Source: Paludibacter sp.
GTDB taxonomy: Bacteria; Bacteroidota; Bacteroidia; Bacteroidales; Paludibacteraceae
Length of the DNA: 64,000 nucleotides
Direction of reading: 5' to 3'
Assembly (NCBI GenBank): GCA_019163375.1
Contig: JAFLKK010000008.1
Coordinates: forward strand, 368,313-432,312
In this document: positions 49,911-58,180 of the stretch, one piece after another
Layout: each line of letters starts with the position of its first letter
Position numbering within the stretch: position 1 is the stretch's first letter
The notes under the pieces: model-generated
The model's input: the letters and a program-made list of their open reading frames with translations, nothing else
Told to the model about the DNA's origin: nothing
Database searches by the model: none
Made by a program: the position numbers and the translations under genes

Positions 49911-50636
49911 ATGAGAAAAAAGAAAGATTTACCCCTCTCAATTCTAAAATCCTTAGAACCATTCGTTGACTTAAAAGGTGAAAAATTTGAAGTTGTTGAC
50001 CCAAAAGACAACTTACTCAAAGTAATTGATAAAGACCCAAATTCAGCTTTTCATTTTACAATTGAAAAGTATCAAAAATCTAATAATGATCCGTTTATAT
50101 TTTTAGTCAAAAGAACGCCTAAAAGTATTGATGAAATTGGTACAGATCAAAATTGGTTTGAAGCTTCGGCAATTAACGGTCAATTTAATGATTGGTTAAT
50201 ACTATTGAACGAATATGATACAGTAAAGTCATTTTTTGATGACCCTATTATAAAATCATTTCAAGAAGAATTTTATACAGAATTTGAACTAATTGATGTA
50301 GATGTAGACAGAAGCCCTTTCAAAACGAGTCAGATTCTAATGTTAGATAGCTATTTGGAAGCTGTTGACAATAGATTGAATGAATTTATTACTGAGAATA
50401 ACTCTTGCGAAATTGCAGATATAAAGGCAGACATTAATCTACTTCGTAATAATCTTACATCCAAGTCAAAAAAATGGGTAGTAAAAGAACTTACGACAAT
50501 TTGGGCTAAAATTGCGAAACAAGGGACTATATTCATCCGTGAGTTTTTGACCGAATCAAAGAAAGAAATTATAAAACAAGGAGTGAAGGGAATTTTAGAA
50601 TTTGTGATTGAAAATGGTGCAAATTTGTTGAATTAG
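49911..50636 (+). CDS. Unrecognised cargo protein, partner of the preceding gene
   Basis: The 241-residue protein is acidic in the middle (EFYTEFELIDVDVDRSPF) and helical in the C-terminal part (VKELTTIWAKIAKQGTIFIR, KKEIIKQGVKGILEFVIENG), where an amphipathic, membrane-active helix is possible. Trp codons are TGG only. It ends at TAG. No family recognised. A two-gene defence or toxin-immunity unit is one option, based only on arrangement. Confidence 0.7.
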   Translation: MRKKKDLPLSILKSLEPFVDLKGEKFEVVDPKDNLLKVIDKDPNSAFHFTIEKYQKSNNDPFIFLVKRTPKSIDEIGTDQNWFEASAINGQFNDWLILLNEYDTVKSFFDDPIIKSFQEEFYTEFELIDVDVDRSPFKTSQILMLDSYLEAVDNRLNEFITENNSCEIADIKADINLLRNNLTSKSKKWVVKELTTIWAKIAKQGTIFIREFLTESKKEIIKQGVKGILEFVIENGANLLN

Positions 50637-50694
50637 AAGATGTAAAATATATGTATTTTTCCACTCTGTAGAATTAATCAACTGTCTTAAACTA

Positions 50695-51276
50695 TTAAAC
50701 TACCTCATTATTGTATGTTCTTTTTTCACCATACATTGTTTCATAATCAATATCATACTTTACGGTTTTTAACAAGTCGTAAACTTCATTGAACTCTTCT
50801 TTATTATTAAATTTAATATCAAGTAGGCACAAACTATTATTAGCGGCGAGTGCAATATTAATCGGAGGGTCTGGAAATGAATAATGTTTTAATTTATAAT
50901 TAAAATTAATGTGCTTGTATAATAATATACTAAAATCACCAACTGTTTCATTTTTATATACAAGGCTAAATTTATCAATTATAGCAGTTCCAATTCCACT
51001 GTTATACATTTCAAGTCTAATTGTATAGTCGTTCTGTGATACAGAAAATGGGATGTTTAAAATCGGTTCTACTGATAGTTTACTATGTTTAATTGTGTGT
51101 TCCAAAGTTTGTCTACTATAACTAGCAGAAATCCAAAGTCCCATTAAAGTTACAATAATAGCTAAAACAGCAATGATTATTGTAGGATCTTTGTAATACT
51201 CAATAATTGGTTTTTGATTACCCAAAACCAGAACTTTTACAGTGTCATTCTGTAAAACAGCGTTTAATAATGTCAT
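50695..51276 (-). CDS. Membrane-anchored cargo protein
   Basis: The 193-residue protein has one membrane segment (about 32-50: IIIAVLAIIVTLMGLWISAS), a charged linker (SYSRQTLEHTIKHSKLSVEP) and a beta-sandwich-like outer domain (about 75-190). Similar layouts occur in uncharacterised Bacteroidota defence-associated proteins. It stops at TAA, and its start lies 5 nt after the stop of a tiny membrane gene. Convergent with the unknown pair upstream on the other strand. Confidence 0.68.
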   Translation of the reverse strand: MTLLNAVLQNDTVKVLVLGNQKPIIEYYKDPTIIIAVLAIIVTLMGLWISASYSRQTLEHTIKHSKLSVEPILNIPFSVSQNDYTIRLEMYNSGIGTAIIDKFSLVYKNETVGDFSILLYKHINFNYKLKHYSFPDPPINIALAANNSLCLLDIKFNNKEEFNEVYDLLKTVKYDIDYETMYGEKRTYNNEVV

Positions 51277-51281
51277 AGGGC

Positions 51282-51443
51282 TTATAGGTTGAATAGTATT
51301 ACACCAATTAGTATAATGCTTATAAATGAATAAAATATTATTAATTCGTGCGTTTTTGGTATATTCTTTTCTTTATTGGGTGGATGGTGCAAATTGAAAA
51401 ATGATATAAGTATTGATTTCATTTGAACAGAATTGATTGTCAT
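51282..51443 (-). CDS. Small membrane protein (standard code)
   Basis: The 53-residue frame MTINSVQMKSILISFFNLHH... ends in a membrane segment (about 35-52: LIIFYSFISIILIGVILF). Its ATG overlaps the upstream stop as ATGA (51440-51443), typical of coupled translation. A TAA precedes the next start by 5 nt. It has no Trp codon. This gene only makes sense if the upstream TGA is a stop. Confidence 0.55.
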   Translation of the reverse strand: MTINSVQMKSILISFFNLHHPPNKEKNIPKTHELIIFYSFISIILIGVILFNL

Positions 51444-51898
51444 TTTATATCGTTAACTATCAGCATTCTAACTGCAACATACTCTGTTAATTCTTCCTTT
51501 GTCATATTTATGTCAATTTTATTTCTCAATTTTGTATATATAGATTGAAGTTCTCCTAATTGATAAAAATTTTCCTCTGAACTTAAATACTGAAAATAAA
51601 TAGTCTTTGAATTTAATAATTTCCCAAAAATTGAATTTGTTTCTTTAATATATTCTTTAATTTTACCTTCTTCTGAATTATTGATTCTCAACAAGTGTAA
51701 ATTCATAATTACACCTGAAAACTCAAATAAATTAACTATTAATGAAATTGCAGCATCTTGTTTTTTAGAATAATCATTTTGCCTTTTCCAAATAAAATAA
51801 CCTACTAAACCCAATATTCCACCAACAACTAAACCTGTTATAGTGCCAGATATTACTGTTGTCCATACATTATCCCAATCAATATACAAATCACCCAT
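51440..51898 (-). CDS. Membrane-anchored cargo protein, ends at TGA
   Basis: The 152-residue protein has an N-terminal membrane segment (about 14-35: VISGTITGLVVGGILGLVGY) and a helical cytoplasmic part (QDAAISLIVNLFEFSGVIMN). It ends at TGA (51440-51442), overlapping an ATG of the following small membrane gene. Trp codons are TGG (DWDNVWTT, FIWKRQ). It lies just downstream of the integrase terminator. Function unknown, membrane-linked cargo. Confidence 0.68.
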   Translation of the reverse strand: MGDLYIDWDNVWTTVISGTITGLVVGGILGLVGYFIWKRQNDYSKKQDAAISLIVNLFEFSGVIMNLHLLRINNSEEGKIKEYIKETNSIFGKLLNSKTIYFQYLSSEENFYQLGELQSIYTKLRNKIDINMTKEELTEYVAVRMLIVNDIK

Positions 51899-51940
51899 AT
51901 CTCATTTTTTTATCGAACAAAGTTAATGTATTTTTTTAAT

Positions 51941-51976
51941 AAAAAAGCTTATCAGAATCAACTGATAAGCTTTTTA
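51941..51976. terminator. Terminator after the integrase gene
   Basis: AAAAAAGCTTATCAG (51941-51955) pairs with CTGATAAGCTTTTTA (51962-51976). It begins five bases after the integrase stop codon on the minus strand. If the integrase TGA were read as Trp, translation would run into this hairpin. Confidence 0.88.
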
Positions 51977-51980
51977 TTTT

Positions 51981-53846
51981 TCAATCTTCAAATACAGTAC
52001 CAAATTTAGTACTCATATATTCTCTAAATTCAGTTTCATCTTCTGGAATAATATCTGGTTTTTTACTTTTTGGATTGGTATATTCAACAGCTGGATAATA
52101 TTCTGAATACATACCAGAATGTTCTAATATTGCACACATTTCATCAAATACATAATATTCCCAATATGAAGAACCAGCTAAGTCTGTAGGGTTGCTGAAA
52201 TAGAAATTATCTGACTCCTTTAGTGTTGCTGGTCTATCTTTACCTTTTAAAAAGGTAGCAACAAAATCTTCAATGTACCAATATTTAAAAATTCTTTTAC
52301 TTCTCTGATTTAAAAGGATATTATAAACAGGATAGTCATACATATTTACTTGTAAAACTACTGAATTATTATCAATCTTGTAAACTACAATATTATCTAC
52401 CACATCATTAATCACCTTTTTCATCTGAACTCTATCAGATTCTATTTTAGTTATTGAATCCGCTGAAAAATCAGAATTTTTAATTAGGTCTATTCTATTG
52501 TTAGTTAAAGAAATATCTGATCTAGCTTTGGATATTTCCCTTTCATAGTCATTTATTGACTTATCAATTTCAGCTTTATCTTTAGCTATATCGTTTATAG
52601 AGAAAATACCCTGTTTTACCACATCTAATAGATTAGCCACCTTTTGCTTCTCAATTAGTATATATCTTTCTCTAAGTGATATTATTTCAAATAAAGGTTG
52701 TTTTTCGGCTTCAAGTTCAGCTATCTTCTTAGCTTTTTCTTCTTCGTCCAAGTTTGCAAATACAAATGAATTATTTTTGATAAAATCCCACACTAAGGCT
52801 TCAAATCTAAAATAATTAAATGTTGTATTGCCACATTTCTCTTTTGTACTTGTATAACTAGTACATAAATAACTACCCGATTTTCCACCAGTATCTAAAT
52901 GCCCAGACATCAAATTGCCACAGTGTCCACAAATAACTTTCTTTTGTAGTAGGTGAGTATGATTTCTTGATTTTTCTATGAATTTGGGGTTTAAAACAAG
53001 TTTCTCTTGTACTTTATCAAATACTTCTTTATCTACTATTGCAGGTACTTCTTTCTTTATTTCTTGAAAGTAAGTTTCACCGATATAAATCTTGTTTTTA
53101 AGCATTGAACTTATTACTCCAACATTCCATTTTATGTTATCAGTAGATTTAGTAAAACCACTTGCATTTTTAAAAGTACCGCTTGTACTATTTTTTTTAT
53201 ATCTGGTATCAAAACCTAATGTATTGGCATATCTTGTTAAGGCTGACAAACTATATTTACCTGTAGAATACTTTTCAAACATATCTAAAACAAATGGTGC
53301 TTCTGTTTCATCAATAACTGTTTTACCTGTTTCAACATCCTTTTTGTAGCCGTAATTAATATAACCACCAGTAGCTAAACCTTTACTAGCTGAATTTCTG
53401 CGACCTCGCATAGTCCTACTTTTTAAAGTTTTTAGTTCTTGTTCAGCAAAATCAAAGAACATACCCACAACCATTTTAGTAGTTGGATCTTCTTCTAAAG
53501 TTGTTCTGTCAAGTGTCCAAATACCTCTATCTTTAAAATAAATTGGTATTTTCATTTCCACAAAATCCCGAACAAAGGATCTTCCATCAATACTACTTCT
53601 ACTTAGTCTGGACACCTCATAAATGAAGATAGCCTTAATTTCACCAGTAGCACAAGCTTCTTTCAATCTGGTAATAGATTTTCTTTCACTTACTCTAATA
53701 TCATCTTTACCTGTTATATGCTCACCAAATATATAATTATCTGGTATATCATACCCAAAACCCTCTGCAATAGGCTTTAAATCATTCTTTTGACTGTCTA
53801 AATCCTGTTGCTCAGTGGACACTCTTAACAATAAAGCTGCTTTCAT
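51981..53846 (-). CDS. Large serine recombinase (integrase), standard code
   Basis: The 621-residue protein has a resolvase domain (about 1-150, RVST with catalytic Ser10, and VSRLSRSSIDGRSFVRDF), a recombinase domain (about 155-270), a zinc ribbon (CGHCGNLMSGHLDTGGKSG, followed by further Cys) and a coiled coil (about 385-450). It integrates the phage and, with a directionality factor, excises it. All Trp codons are TGG and the gene ends at TGA (51981-51983), followed directly by a terminator. So it is written in the host code although the phage lytic genes are not. An exact -33/-7 promoter lies upstream. Confidence 0.95.
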   Translation of the reverse strand: MKAALLLRVSTEQQDLDSQKNDLKPIAEGFGYDIPDNYIFGEHITGKDDIRVSERKSITRLKEACATGEIKAIFIYEVSRLSRSSIDGRSFVRDFVEMKIPIYFKDRGIWTLDRTTLEEDPTTKMVVGMFFDFAEQELKTLKSRTMRGRRNSASKGLATGGYINYGYKKDVETGKTVIDETEAPFVLDMFEKYSTGKYSLSALTRYANTLGFDTRYKKNSTSGTFKNASGFTKSTDNIKWNVGVISSMLKNKIYIGETYFQEIKKEVPAIVDKEVFDKVQEKLVLNPKFIEKSRNHTHLLQKKVICGHCGNLMSGHLDTGGKSGSYLCTSYTSTKEKCGNTTFNYFRFEALVWDFIKNNSFVFANLDEEEKAKKIAELEAEKQPLFEIISLRERYILIEKQKVANLLDVVKQGIFSINDIAKDKAEIDKSINDYEREISKARSDISLTNNRIDLIKNSDFSADSITKIESDRVQMKKVINDVVDNIVVYKIDNNSVVLQVNMYDYPVYNILLNQRSKRIFKYWYIEDFVATFLKGKDRPATLKESDNFYFSNPTDLAGSSYWEYYVFDEMCAILEHSGMYSEYYPAVEYTNPKSKKPDIIPEDETEFREYMSTKFGTVFED

Positions 53847-53874
53847 ATCGGTATTTATTAGTAGTTTTGTGATA

Positions 53875-53905
53875 CAAAAATAACCTAAACATTTTAAACT
53901 ACAAA
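53875..53905 (-). promoter_or_regulatory. Integrase promoter
   Basis: On the minus strand TTTG (53902-53905) and TATTTTTG (53875-53882) are 19 nt apart, an exact match to the Bacteroidota consensus, 29 nt before the integrase start. The candidate attachment core lies 5 nt outside it. Confidence 0.8.
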
Positions 53906-53910
53906 ATGAC

Positions 53911-53917
53911 TATACCG
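53911..53917. other. Candidate right attachment core (TATACCG)
   Basis: TATACCG here matches 17920-17926 in direct orientation. Serine integrases usually act near their own gene, and this is 65 nt from the integrase start. The match is too short to be proof. Confidence 0.3.
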
Positions 53918-53997
53918 TTCACCAAAGGAATGCTTTAGGTAGTTATAAGTGAACAGTTATCATTAACCATTTACAATTAACCATTGATAATTATATA

Positions 53998-55611
53998 ATG
54001 CGCTTTACTCTCCCTAAATATTTCCTTGTTTTAGTTCTTGCATTTCAATCCACATTGCTTTGTGCGCAACCCGGCACTACGGTGCGCCCACGTTTGGTAG
54101 TCGGAATCATGATCGATGGTCTTCAACAGAAGCATCTCGATTTAATGTACAATTATTTCGACAGCAATGGACTGAGAAAGATAATCGGTCAGGGTGCGAA
54201 TTGCGAAAACGTACACTACGACATTATTTCAGCAGGGAATGCATCGGATATTGCCACGATGATGACGGGAACTATTCCCTACTACAACGGCATTGCGGGT
54301 GATAATTACTACAACAGAGCCGAAAAGGAAATAAAATCGATACTTGAGGATGAAAATGAAACCGGCATAGGAACCAAACTGACGGTTTCGGCTCACAACC
54401 TTCTTTCGAGCACCATCACCGATGAACTTATGCTGGCCAATCCCAATAATTCGAAGACCTACTCAATAGCTTTAAATGCCGAGGATGCCATCATGATGGG
54501 TGGACACACAGCCAAAAGTGTGGCATGGATAGATGATACACAAATGAAATGGGTGGGAACCGGTTATTATATGGATGGACTCACGCATTGGGCCGAAAAC
54601 ATGAATACCAATGGAGAATTTCAAACCTACGTGGATCGTGTATGGAATCCACTGTTTGGCATCGGCACTTATAATTTTCATCCGGTAAAAGAGGATAAAA
54701 GATCGGGATTCACGTACGATCCTAAAAGCAAAAAGAATTTGAGATCAAACGTAACCATTCTCAAAAACACACCTGCAGCCAATTCACTGGTAGCCGATGT
54801 GGCCTGCAAACTCATTACCGAGCAGGGATTGGGCGCTGATAAATATCCCGATATGCTAATGTTACAATTCACAGTGCGTACACCCAACGAAAAAACAACA
54901 GCCCTGCAAACGGCCGAAAAAGAGGACATGTATCTCCGACTGGATAAAGACATTCAACGAATATTGCAAAAGATTGATACCTCGGTAGGACTGGATAAAA
55001 CGGTGGTCTTTATGTTCGGAAATCAAACGGGCGTACACTCACCGGCCGAACTGGGCGAAAACAAGATTCCGGCGGGTTATTTCAATGCGAATCGTTCGTT
55101 AGCACTGCTGAGCACTTACTTAATGGCCGTATACGGACAAGAAAAGTGGATAGAAGGCTATTATGCTAAAAACATCTATCTGAACAAAAAGAAAATTGAA
55201 GAGAAAAAAATCAAGTTCAGCGATATGCAGCAAAACATAGCTGAGTTTATGCTCGAATTTGAAGGCATACAATCTGCCTACACTTCAACCCAACTGCTTA
55301 GCATGGGACGAAACGGAAACAGTGTCATTGAACGTATTCAAAACTCTACGACTCATAAAAGCACCGGCGATATCATTCTGACACTTTTACCCGGTTGGAT
55401 AGAAGTGGACGACAAGAACAATCCGATTGGTGAATCAAATGCCATCGTTTCGTACACGCCGCTGTATTTCTATGGTTGGCAAATTCCAACTAAAAAAATT
55501 GTAAGTTCTTACAGCACTACCGACATTGCTCCTACGCTGTCGCGGATTTTAAATATTCCGATGCCAAATGCTTGCATCGGAAAACCAATTGAAGAAGTAT
55601 TATCCAAATAA
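53998..55611 (+). CDS. Alkaline-phosphatase-superfamily protein, possibly non-catalytic
   Basis: The 537-residue exported protein (signal peptide MRFTLPKYFLVLVLAFQSTL) starts like PafA/nucleotide-pyrophosphatase family members: RLVVGIMIDGLQQKHLDLM with the first metal Asp, then MTGTIPYYNGIAGDNYYNR. Two departures are visible. The nucleophile region reads ISAGNASDIATMMTG instead of PGH(T/S)xxxTG, and the usual ADHG metal motif is replaced by MFGNQTGVHSP. So phosphate hydrolysis is doubtful. It may be a structural or chaperone-like relative. It directly follows the prophage; its host promoter, if any, is in the spacer. Confidence 0.75.
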   Translation: MRFTLPKYFLVLVLAFQSTLLCAQPGTTVRPRLVVGIMIDGLQQKHLDLMYNYFDSNGLRKIIGQGANCENVHYDIISAGNASDIATMMTGTIPYYNGIAGDNYYNRAEKEIKSILEDENETGIGTKLTVSAHNLLSSTITDELMLANPNNSKTYSIALNAEDAIMMGGHTAKSVAWIDDTQMKWVGTGYYMDGLTHWAENMNTNGEFQTYVDRVWNPLFGIGTYNFHPVKEDKRSGFTYDPKSKKNLRSNVTILKNTPAANSLVADVACKLITEQGLGADKYPDMLMLQFTVRTPNEKTTALQTAEKEDMYLRLDKDIQRILQKIDTSVGLDKTVVFMFGNQTGVHSPAELGENKIPAGYFNANRSLALLSTYLMAVYGQEKWIEGYYAKNIYLNKKKIEEKKIKFSDMQQNIAEFMLEFEGIQSAYTSTQLLSMGRNGNSVIERIQNSTTHKSTGDIILTLLPGWIEVDDKNNPIGESNAIVSYTPLYFYGWQIPTKKIVSSYSTTDIAPTLSRILNIPMPNACIGKPIEEVLSK

Positions 55612-55654
55612 TTAGCGCCATCAATTTCAGAATGGCATATTTCCAAATATAAGT

Positions 55655-56830
55655 ATGAAATATAATTTTGATGAAATAATCGATCGTAACCAAACCGATG
55701 CGATAAAAATAGAACGCTGCAAGGCTCTTTTCGGAACAGAAAATGTACTACCATTGTGGGTGGCCGACATGGATTTTCGTACCCCCGATTTTATTATTGA
55801 TGCTGTGAAACAACGCTGCGAACATCCTGTTTTTGGCTATTCTAAACTACCAAAGGGTTTTATTCCTGCATTGACCGGCTGGATACAACAATTGCACAAC
55901 TGGACTGTAAAGCCCGAGTGGGTAGGTTTTCTTCCGGGAATTGTTTCGGGAATTGCCTTCGCGGTTGATGCCTATACCCAAACAAGCGACGAAATCATCA
56001 TTCAGCCACCGGTTTATTATCCATTCATTCAGGTTGTTCAAAAAGCGAATCGCAATTTGGTGTATAATCAACTGAAAGAAGTAAATGGTAAATTCGAAAT
56101 GGACTTCGAAGACCTGGAACAAAAAATTACTGCCAACACCCGTATGTTTATTCTTTGCAATCCTCACAATCCAGGTGGACGTGCATGGGATGCCAAAACA
56201 CTGGAACGTTTGGCCGAAATTTGTGCTAAACATAATATCATCGTCATCTCCGATGAGATTCACTCTGATCTGGTTTTACACGGACAGCCACATACTCCGT
56301 TTGCAACCGTATCAGCTGCAGCTGCCGACATCAGCCTGACCTTTATGGCACCTACCAAAACCTTCAATATGCCGGGATTGGTAAGTTCGTCGTATATCAT
56401 TCCTAATCCAGCATTGCGCAAGCAATATGCTGAATATCTTGAGAAAATAGAACAAGCCGGCGGAAATATATTCGCTTACGTGGCCACACAAGCTGCCTAC
56501 GAACAAGGTGCTGAATGGAGAAAGCAAATGCTCGAATATGTAGAAGGAAATATAGACTTTGTGGTTGACTTTTTGAAAACCAACATTCCTCAGATTAAGC
56601 CTATGATACCAGAAGCTACATACCTGATATGGTTGGATGGTAGTGAGTTGGGAATGAACACCGATGATCTATTCCGCTTCTTTGTCGACAAGGCAAGCCT
56701 GGGACTAAACAAAGGAACCGTTTTTGGACCCGGTGGTGAATGTCATTTGCGCTTGAACGCTGCTTGTCCGCGTAGCGTGTTGGAACAGGCAATGAACCAA
56801 TTATTAACGGCGGTAAACAGTCGACAGTAA
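55655..56830 (+). CDS. patB: MalY/PatB-type aminotransferase (cystathionine beta-lyase)
   Basis: The 391-residue PLP-dependent fold-type-I enzyme has LPLWVADMDFRTPDFIIDAV near the start, ILCNPHNPGGRAWDAKTLER, VISDEIHSDLVL (PLP-contacting Asp) and FMAPTKTFNMPGL with the PLP-binding Lys235. The C-terminal part contains GPGGECHLRLNAACPRSVLE with the substrate-binding Arg. The PatB/MalY class cleaves cystathionine to homocysteine, and members vary between lyase and transaminase activity. It starts 43 nt after the previous gene. Confidence 0.92.
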   Translation: MKYNFDEIIDRNQTDAIKIERCKALFGTENVLPLWVADMDFRTPDFIIDAVKQRCEHPVFGYSKLPKGFIPALTGWIQQLHNWTVKPEWVGFLPGIVSGIAFAVDAYTQTSDEIIIQPPVYYPFIQVVQKANRNLVYNQLKEVNGKFEMDFEDLEQKITANTRMFILCNPHNPGGRAWDAKTLERLAEICAKHNIIVISDEIHSDLVLHGQPHTPFATVSAAAADISLTFMAPTKTFNMPGLVSSSYIIPNPALRKQYAEYLEKIEQAGGNIFAYVATQAAYEQGAEWRKQMLEYVEGNIDFVVDFLKTNIPQIKPMIPEATYLIWLDGSELGMNTDDLFRFFVDKASLGLNKGTVFGPGGECHLRLNAACPRSVLEQAMNQLLTAVNSRQ

Positions 56831-56907
56831 TCAGTTATCAGTTATCAGTAAACCCTATTTTACCAACGGATTACAAATAAAAAAACAAGTCAAAGACTAC
56901 TGAAAAA

Positions 56908-57570
56908 ATGAATGTAAGGATAGAACCCTCGTGGAAAAACGCGTTGCAATCGGAATTCGACAAAGATTATTTTGCCAGATTGACTGATTTTGTACGTAAT
57001 GAATATAAAACCAAGCTAACATTTCCACCTTCAGCTCTTATTTTCAACGCATTCGAGCAATGTCCGTTCGACAAAGTAAAAGTGGTGATTATTGGTCAGG
57101 ATCCGTATCACGGCGACGGACAAGCACATGGGTTGTGTTTTTCGGTGGCCGATGGTGTGGCTTTTCCACCTTCACTGCTCAATATCTTCAAAGAGATAGA
57201 GCGCGATTTAGGCATTGCTAAACCAACTAGTGGCAACCTTATCCGCTGGGCACAACAGGGTGTTTTATTGCTCAATGCCACCCTAACGGTTCAGGCACAT
57301 GCAGCTGGCTCACATCAGGGACGCGGTTGGGAGACCTTTACCGACGCGGCCATTCATAAATTGGCTTCCGAAAAAGAAGGATTGGTATTCATGTTATGGG
57401 GATCGTACGCTCAGAAAAAAGGTGATTTTATTGATACCAACAAACATCTGGTATTGAAATCGGTACATCCTTCTCCCCTATCCGCCTATCGTGGGTTTAT
57501 TGGTAACAATCATTTTTCGTTGGCAAACAAATACATGAAGGAAAAAGGACTTGAAGAAGTACAATGGTAA
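56908..57570 (+). CDS. ung: Uracil-DNA glycosylase
   Basis: The 220-residue protein has the family I signature: IGQDPYHGDGQAHGLCFS with catalytic Asp65, GVLLLNATLTVQAHAAGSH, and the DNA-binding loop SVHPSPLSAYRGF with the conserved His. It removes uracil from DNA in base-excision repair. Length is typical, and there is no sign of truncation. It starts 77 nt after the aminotransferase; a short CAGTTAT tandem repeat lies between. Confidence 0.97.
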   Translation: MNVRIEPSWKNALQSEFDKDYFARLTDFVRNEYKTKLTFPPSALIFNAFEQCPFDKVKVVIIGQDPYHGDGQAHGLCFSVADGVAFPPSLLNIFKEIERDLGIAKPTSGNLIRWAQQGVLLLNATLTVQAHAAGSHQGRGWETFTDAAIHKLASEKEGLVFMLWGSYAQKKGDFIDTNKHLVLKSVHPSPLSAYRGFIGNNHFSLANKYMKEKGLEEVQW

Positions 57571-57618
57571 TATTTGCGAACCTATTTTGAAATATAAACA
57601 GACATCAAAATAAATGAT

Positions 57619-58167
57619 ATGAATACGGCTTTATTGATTATCGACGTGCAAAACGATTATTTCGAGGGTGGAGCAATGTCACTGGTTGGGACAGACAAAG
57701 CAAGCGAAAACATAAAATTATTGCTACAGAAATTCAGAACCGAACATCAACCGGTTGTCTATATTCAGCATATCGCAACAAGACCTGACGCGACTTTCTT
57801 TGTCCCAAATACTATTGGTGCAGAAATTCATGCTAATGTAAAGCCACTGAACGATGAAAAAGTAGTCATTAAACATTACCCCAACAGCTTTCGTGAAACT
57901 GATTTACTTAATCATTTAAAATCACTGGATATAACTAATCTGGTCATCTGCGGTATGATGACGCATATGTGTATTGACGCCACCACCAGAGCAGCAAAGG
58001 ACCTGGGATTTGAATGTACGCTCATTGCTGATGCCTGTGCAACAAAAGATCTTGAAATAAATGGAAAAATCGTGACTGCAGAAAATGTTCACAACAGTTT
58101 CCTGGCTGCGCTGAATTATTTTTATTCAACCGTTACCAATACAAACGAATATCTTGGAGAGAAATAA
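57619..58167 (+). CDS. Isochorismatase-family cysteine hydrolase
   Basis: The 182-residue protein has the catalytic triad of the cysteine hydrolase family: Asp9 (LLIIDVQNDYFEGG), a Lys near 85 (VVIKHYPNSF) and Cys118 (ICGMMTHMCIDATTRAA), with the cis-peptide motif before the Cys. Typical substrates are amides such as nicotinamide, or N-carbamoyl compounds. The sequence alone does not fix which. It ends 13 nt before the stop of the convergent gene, without a clear terminator. Confidence 0.9.
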   Translation: MNTALLIIDVQNDYFEGGAMSLVGTDKASENIKLLLQKFRTEHQPVVYIQHIATRPDATFFVPNTIGAEIHANVKPLNDEKVVIKHYPNSFRETDLLNHLKSLDITNLVICGMMTHMCIDATTRAAKDLGFECTLIADACATKDLEINGKIVTAENVHNSFLAALNYFYSTVTNTNEYLGEK

Positions 58168-58180
58168 TACTTTTCTACGA

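Larger units (their letters stand above)
17927..53910. mobile_element. Stop-recoded (TGA = Trp) siphovirus-type prophage with large serine integrase
   Basis: An approximately 35.5-kb element lies between hisB and the phosphatase-like gene. It has a complete head-tail module on the minus strand (42.1 to 20.6 kb), an early module on the plus strand (42.2-45.8 kb), an accessory region (45.9-51.9 kb) and an integrase at the right end. In the standard code almost all lytic genes are cut by TGA, never by TAA or TAG. With TGA as Trp every module gene becomes full length. Recoded genes all stop at TAA or TAG. The right boundary lies between 53847 and 53997. The left boundary is uncertain, between about 17,920 and 18,420. 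Confidence 0.93.
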
